Assembly: GCA_016717265.1 (NCBI GenBank) | Contig: JADKFX010000001.1 | Location: forward strand, 3,112,501 to 3,176,500 | Origin: Saprospiraceae bacterium | Lineage (GTDB): Bacteria; Bacteroidota; Bacteroidia; Chitinophagales; Saprospiraceae | Reading direction: 5' to 3' | DNA: 64,000 nucleotides | Shown: one piece after another, positions 61,634 through 64,000 of the stretch | Layout: each line of letters opens with the position of its first letter | Position numbering within the stretch: position 1 is the first letter of the stretch | The notes under the pieces: generated by a model | Databases searched by the model: none | Seen by the model: the letters and a program-made list of their open reading frames with translations, nothing else | Told to the model about the DNA's origin: nothing | Made by a program: the position numbers and the translations under genes

Positions 61634-62467
61634 ATGGTTAAAATACTGGTTAGATTTTCCGTTTTAAGTCTCCTTCTGTTTTCAGCATGCAAATCCAGCT
61701 ATGAAAAAATAAGGACAAGTGCTGAACCGCAACTTATTTTAAAAGCGGCAGATAAGTATTATGCTAACAAAGAATATTTCAAAGCCCAAACCTTATACGA
61801 ACTGGTTTTAACATCTTTTAGAGGACAAAAAGAAGCGGAAGAAATTTACTTCAACTATGCTTATACGCATTACTATTTGTCTGAATATGAGTTAGCTTCT
61901 CATTTATTTAAAACATTTGCCAATACCTTTATTAATAGTTCCAAAAAGGAAGATGCTGATTTTTTATCAGTATATTCACTTTATAAAACGTCTCCAGTTT
62001 ATAGATTAGATCAAAGTGGTACAGAAAAAGCCATTGAAGGCTTTCAGCTTTTTGTGAATTCATATCCAAACTCAAGTAAGATCATTGAATGCAATAAATT
62101 GATTGATGAGTGCCGTTCAAAATTGGAATTTAAAGCATTTGAAGCTGGAAAGCTTTATTATGATATGCGGAATTACCAGGCGTGTTTAACAAGTCTTCAA
62201 AATTTATTGAATGATTTTCCTGAAACTAAAAATGCCAGAGAGATCCGCTATCTCATGTGTAAATCCGCATATCAGTTGGCCGAACGAAGCATTTTTGAAA
62301 AACAAAAAGAACGTTTTATAGATGCAAAACAATATGCTGAAGACTTCATAAGACGTTATGTATCTGGTAAATACTTAAATGAAGTAAAGGATTTAAATAA
62401 AAAAGCAATTACAAAATTAAAATCTCCTGAATATGATAGATATCAAAACACAAGTGCAAGGAATTAA
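61634..62467 (+). CDS. bamD: Outer-membrane assembly lipoprotein BamD
   Basis: A 277-residue lipoprotein. The lipobox FSAC places the acylated Cys at residue 19, followed by KSSYEKIRTSAEP. Repeated TPR-like helices follow, for example ADKYYANKEYFKAQTLYELVL, YNYAYTHYYLSEYELASHLFKTF-type units and YPNSSKIIECNKLIDECRSKLE. BamD is the essential partner of BamA in beta-barrel insertion. It overlaps rpoZ by 35 bases. Confidence 0.93.
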   Translation: MVKILVRFSVLSLLLFSACKSSYEKIRTSAEPQLILKAADKYYANKEYFKAQTLYELVLTSFRGQKEAEEIYFNYAYTHYYLSEYELASHLFKTFANTFINSSKKEDADFLSVYSLYKTSPVYRLDQSGTEKAIEGFQLFVNSYPNSSKIIECNKLIDECRSKLEFKAFEAGKLYYDMRNYQACLTSLQNLLNDFPETKNAREIRYLMCKSAYQLAERSIFEKQKERFIDAKQYAEDFIRRYVSGKYLNEVKDLNKKAITKLKSPEYDRYQNTSARN

Positions 62468-62774
62468 TCCGAACATTAAAGCTCGAAATATTAAAGATTT
62501 TACAGCTAAAAGCGGAAACATTTATGAAACCATCAATGTACTTGCTAAAAGGGCTAATCAGTTAACGAATGACATTAAAGAAGAACTTCTTGAAAAATTA
62601 GAAGAATTTGCTTCCCATTCAGATACCATCGAGGAAGTACATGAGAATAAAGAGCAAATTGAAATCTCAAAATTCTATGAGAAACTTCCAAATCCAGCTA
62701 TTATTGCCATTGAAGAATATTTAGAAGGCAAAATAGATTACCACTATAAAAACACGAATCCGGATACTGAATAA
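62433..62774 (+). CDS. rpoZ: RNA polymerase omega subunit (Bacteroidota type)
   Basis: A 113-residue protein with SGNIYETINVLAKRANQLTNDIKEELLEKLEEFASHSDTIEEVHENKEQIEISKFYEKLPNPAI, the pattern of the Bacteroidota omega-like (Rpb6-type) subunit. Omega helps assemble and stabilise RNA polymerase. The ATG at 62433 lies 35 bases inside bamD; an in-frame GTG at 62454 is also possible. The setting between bamD and coaBC is the usual Bacteroidota order. Confidence 0.88.
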   Translation: MIDIKTQVQGINPNIKARNIKDFTAKSGNIYETINVLAKRANQLTNDIKEELLEKLEEFASHSDTIEEVHENKEQIEISKFYEKLPNPAIIAIEEYLEGKIDYHYKNTNPDTE

Positions 62775-62791
62775 TTATCAATTTGATACCT

Positions 62792-64000
62792 GTGCCAAGC
62801 CAAAATAATATATTGGAAGGACGCAAAATAATCCTTGGCATCACAGGCAGTATTGCTGCTTATAAGTCTGTTGTCTTATTGCGATTATTAATGAAGGCTG
62901 GAGCAGAAGTCCAGGTTATTATGACCGAATCTGCCCATGACTTTATAGGTCCGTTAACGCTTTCAAGTCTTAGCACCAAAGAAGTTTTATCAAAATTAAA
63001 TTTAGACCAGGAATGGTCTCAACACGTAGCACTCGGCCAATGGGCTGACCTCCTAATGATTGCACCAGCCAGTGCAAATACGATCAGTAAATGTGCTCAT
63101 GGCATTGTTGATAATCTTTTAACTGCAGTTTATTTATCTGCAAAATGTCCGATAATGATTGCTCCTGCTATGGACCTTGACATGTGGAGACATCCCGCTA
63201 CTCAGGAAAACATTAGCAAACTTAATTCTTTTGGACATTTCATTGTTCCTGTAGCAGATGGACCATTAGCAAGTGGCTTAACCGGGCCAGGAAGGTTAGC
63301 GGAACCAGAAATAATTTTCAAGTTCATTACAAACTACTTCCTGGTTTCAAAGCCATTTGAAGGGATTAAAATACTTATAACTGCAGGACCAACTTATGAA
63401 GCAATAGATCCAGTTCGTTTTATTGGGAATCATTCTTCAGGTAAAATGGGTATCCAACTTGCCGAACAAGCGGTTCAAATGGGTGCGGAGGTTGAATTAA
63501 TTTTAGGCCCTAGTAATGAAGAAATTAAACCACATCCTAAACTCCATATTACCAGAATCATAAGTGCAGAAAATTTGTATCAAGAGGTAAATCATCGTTA
63601 TCAAGAAGTTCAGGTATTTATACTAGCTGCAGCGGTTGCAGATTTTAAACCAGAACATACTGCTTTGGAAAAAATCAAAAAAGATACGCAATCAAATATG
63701 ACTTTAAGTTTGGTACCAACCCATGATATTGCAGCATTTCTTGGCCAAAACAAGCGGGAGAATCAATTTCTTTGTGGTTTTGCTTTGGAAACTGAAAATC
63801 AAACGCAATTTGCTAAAATAAAAATGAGCAAGAAAAACATGGATATGATCGTTGTTAATTCAACACGAGATGAAGGAGCCACCTTTCATCACGATACAAA
63901 TAAAATTTCGATTTTGGATAATTCCGGAAATTTAGTTTCCTTTGATTTAAAGTCTAAAAAGGAAGTAGCCATCGATATATTAAAATACATCCTTGAAAGA
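62792..64000 (+). CDS. coaBC: Bifunctional phosphopantothenoylcysteine decarboxylase/synthetase (3' end cut)
   Basis: At least 403 residues to the window end, with no stop. It catalyses cysteine addition to phosphopantothenate (CoaB) and decarboxylation (CoaC) in coenzyme A synthesis. The CoaC half has ILGITGSIAAYKS, the active-site His in QHVALGQWAD, and APASANTISK. It reads PAMDLDMW where E. coli has PxMNxxMW, and ASGLTGPGRL where E. coli has ACG. The CoaB half has ITAGPTYEAIDPVRFIGNHSSGKMG and AAAVADFKP. The start is GTG at 62792; TTG at 62783 or 62813 is possible. It follows rpoZ by 17 bases. Confidence 0.94.
   Translation, partial: MPSQNNILEGRKIILGITGSIAAYKSVVLLRLLMKAGAEVQVIMTESAHDFIGPLTLSSLSTKEVLSKLNLDQEWSQHVALGQWADLLMIAPASANTISKCAHGIVDNLLTAVYLSAKCPIMIAPAMDLDMWRHPATQENISKLNSFGHFIVPVADGPLASGLTGPGRLAEPEIIFKFITNYFLVSKPFEGIKILITAGPTYEAIDPVRFIGNHSSGKMGIQLAEQAVQMGAEVELILGPSNEEIKPHPKLHITRIISAENLYQEVNHRYQEVQVFILAAAVADFKPEHTALEKIKKDTQSNMTLSLVPTHDIAAFLGQNKRENQFLCGFALETENQTQFAKIKMSKKNMDMIVVNSTRDEGATFHHDTNKISILDNSGNLVSFDLKSKKEVAIDILKYILER

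Noticed and set aside
1..64000. Search for mobile elements, CRISPR arrays, toxin-antitoxin pairs and phage defence genes
   Set aside because: No transposase or integrase motif, no regularly spaced repeats and no recognisable defence or toxin domain were seen. The content is core or lineage-specific chromosomal genes.

Overview
The window is a dense, AT-rich stretch of a Bacteroidota chromosome, most likely from the Saprospiria or a close relative. The evidence is a type IX secretion/gliding core (porP followed by gldK-gldL-gldM-gldN), secreted proteins with T9SS-like C-terminal domains, PorT-like outer-membrane barrels, the Bacteroidota-type omega subunit in a bamD-rpoZ-coaBC cluster, and many -7 promoter boxes of the Bacteroidota form TAnnTTTG. 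The species placement is inference. No insertion sequence, integrase, prophage, CRISPR array or rRNA was seen. Nearly all of it is core or lineage-specific chromosome rather than a mobile island.

Layout. 1-142: start of an exported protein, cut by the window edge. 443-1344: a small membrane protein and a YceI-like protein. 1412-4244 (minus): hmgA-hppD-queD, tyrosine/homogentisate catabolism with a pterin-synthase family gene. 4557-10694 (plus): an FMN reductase, a GNAT enzyme, a DUF1272 zinc-ribbon protein, a protein with a possible Cys-His-Asp triad, an internally duplicated repeat lipoprotein and a secreted beta-helix protein. 10820-14342 (minus): tRNA-Leu, tig, clpP, clpX. 14496-18122: the bifunctional Rel enzyme and purA. 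18229-22249 (minus): rimK, an M14-type metallohydrolase, a PBP4-type peptidase and an exported methyltransferase, tightly packed. 22369-29138: an MFS transporter, a beta-helix lipoprotein and a glycosyltransferase group. A strong bidirectional terminator follows.

29356-37982 (minus): a conserved small protein, a metallo-beta-lactamase hydrolase, a DUF255 thioredoxin-like protein, porP, then gldKLMN. 38153-40624: an outer-membrane barrel, a lipoprotein, and an ABC metal permease carrying a C-terminal MntR/DtxR-type regulator module. A 36-bp palindrome lies directly against the permease gene's promoter; this is the most interesting locus here. 40798-44951: rbfA, recG, an exported ankyrin protein and a SerA-like dehydrogenase. 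45166-49341 (minus): tdk-purH-coaX plus an outer-membrane protein gene, coupled by overlaps. 49471-50804: a conserved hypothetical and a rhomboid protease. 51311-53571 (minus): murQ and a sodium:solute symporter, a likely MurNAc recovery pair. 53881-61298: an MFS transporter, a TMTC-like membrane TPR protein, a delta-60 repeat T9SS cargo, lolA and a GH3-family enzyme. 61634-64000: bamD, rpoZ and coaBC, the last cut by the window end.

Major themes are cell-envelope biogenesis (T9SS, BamD, LolA, PBP4, MurQ, barrels, lipoproteins), protein quality control (trigger factor, ClpXP, rhomboid) and nucleotide/cofactor metabolism (purA, purH, tdk, coaX, coaBC). Several plus-strand genes have a -7 box ending only 4 to 10 bases before the start codon, so their transcripts may be leaderless or nearly so.
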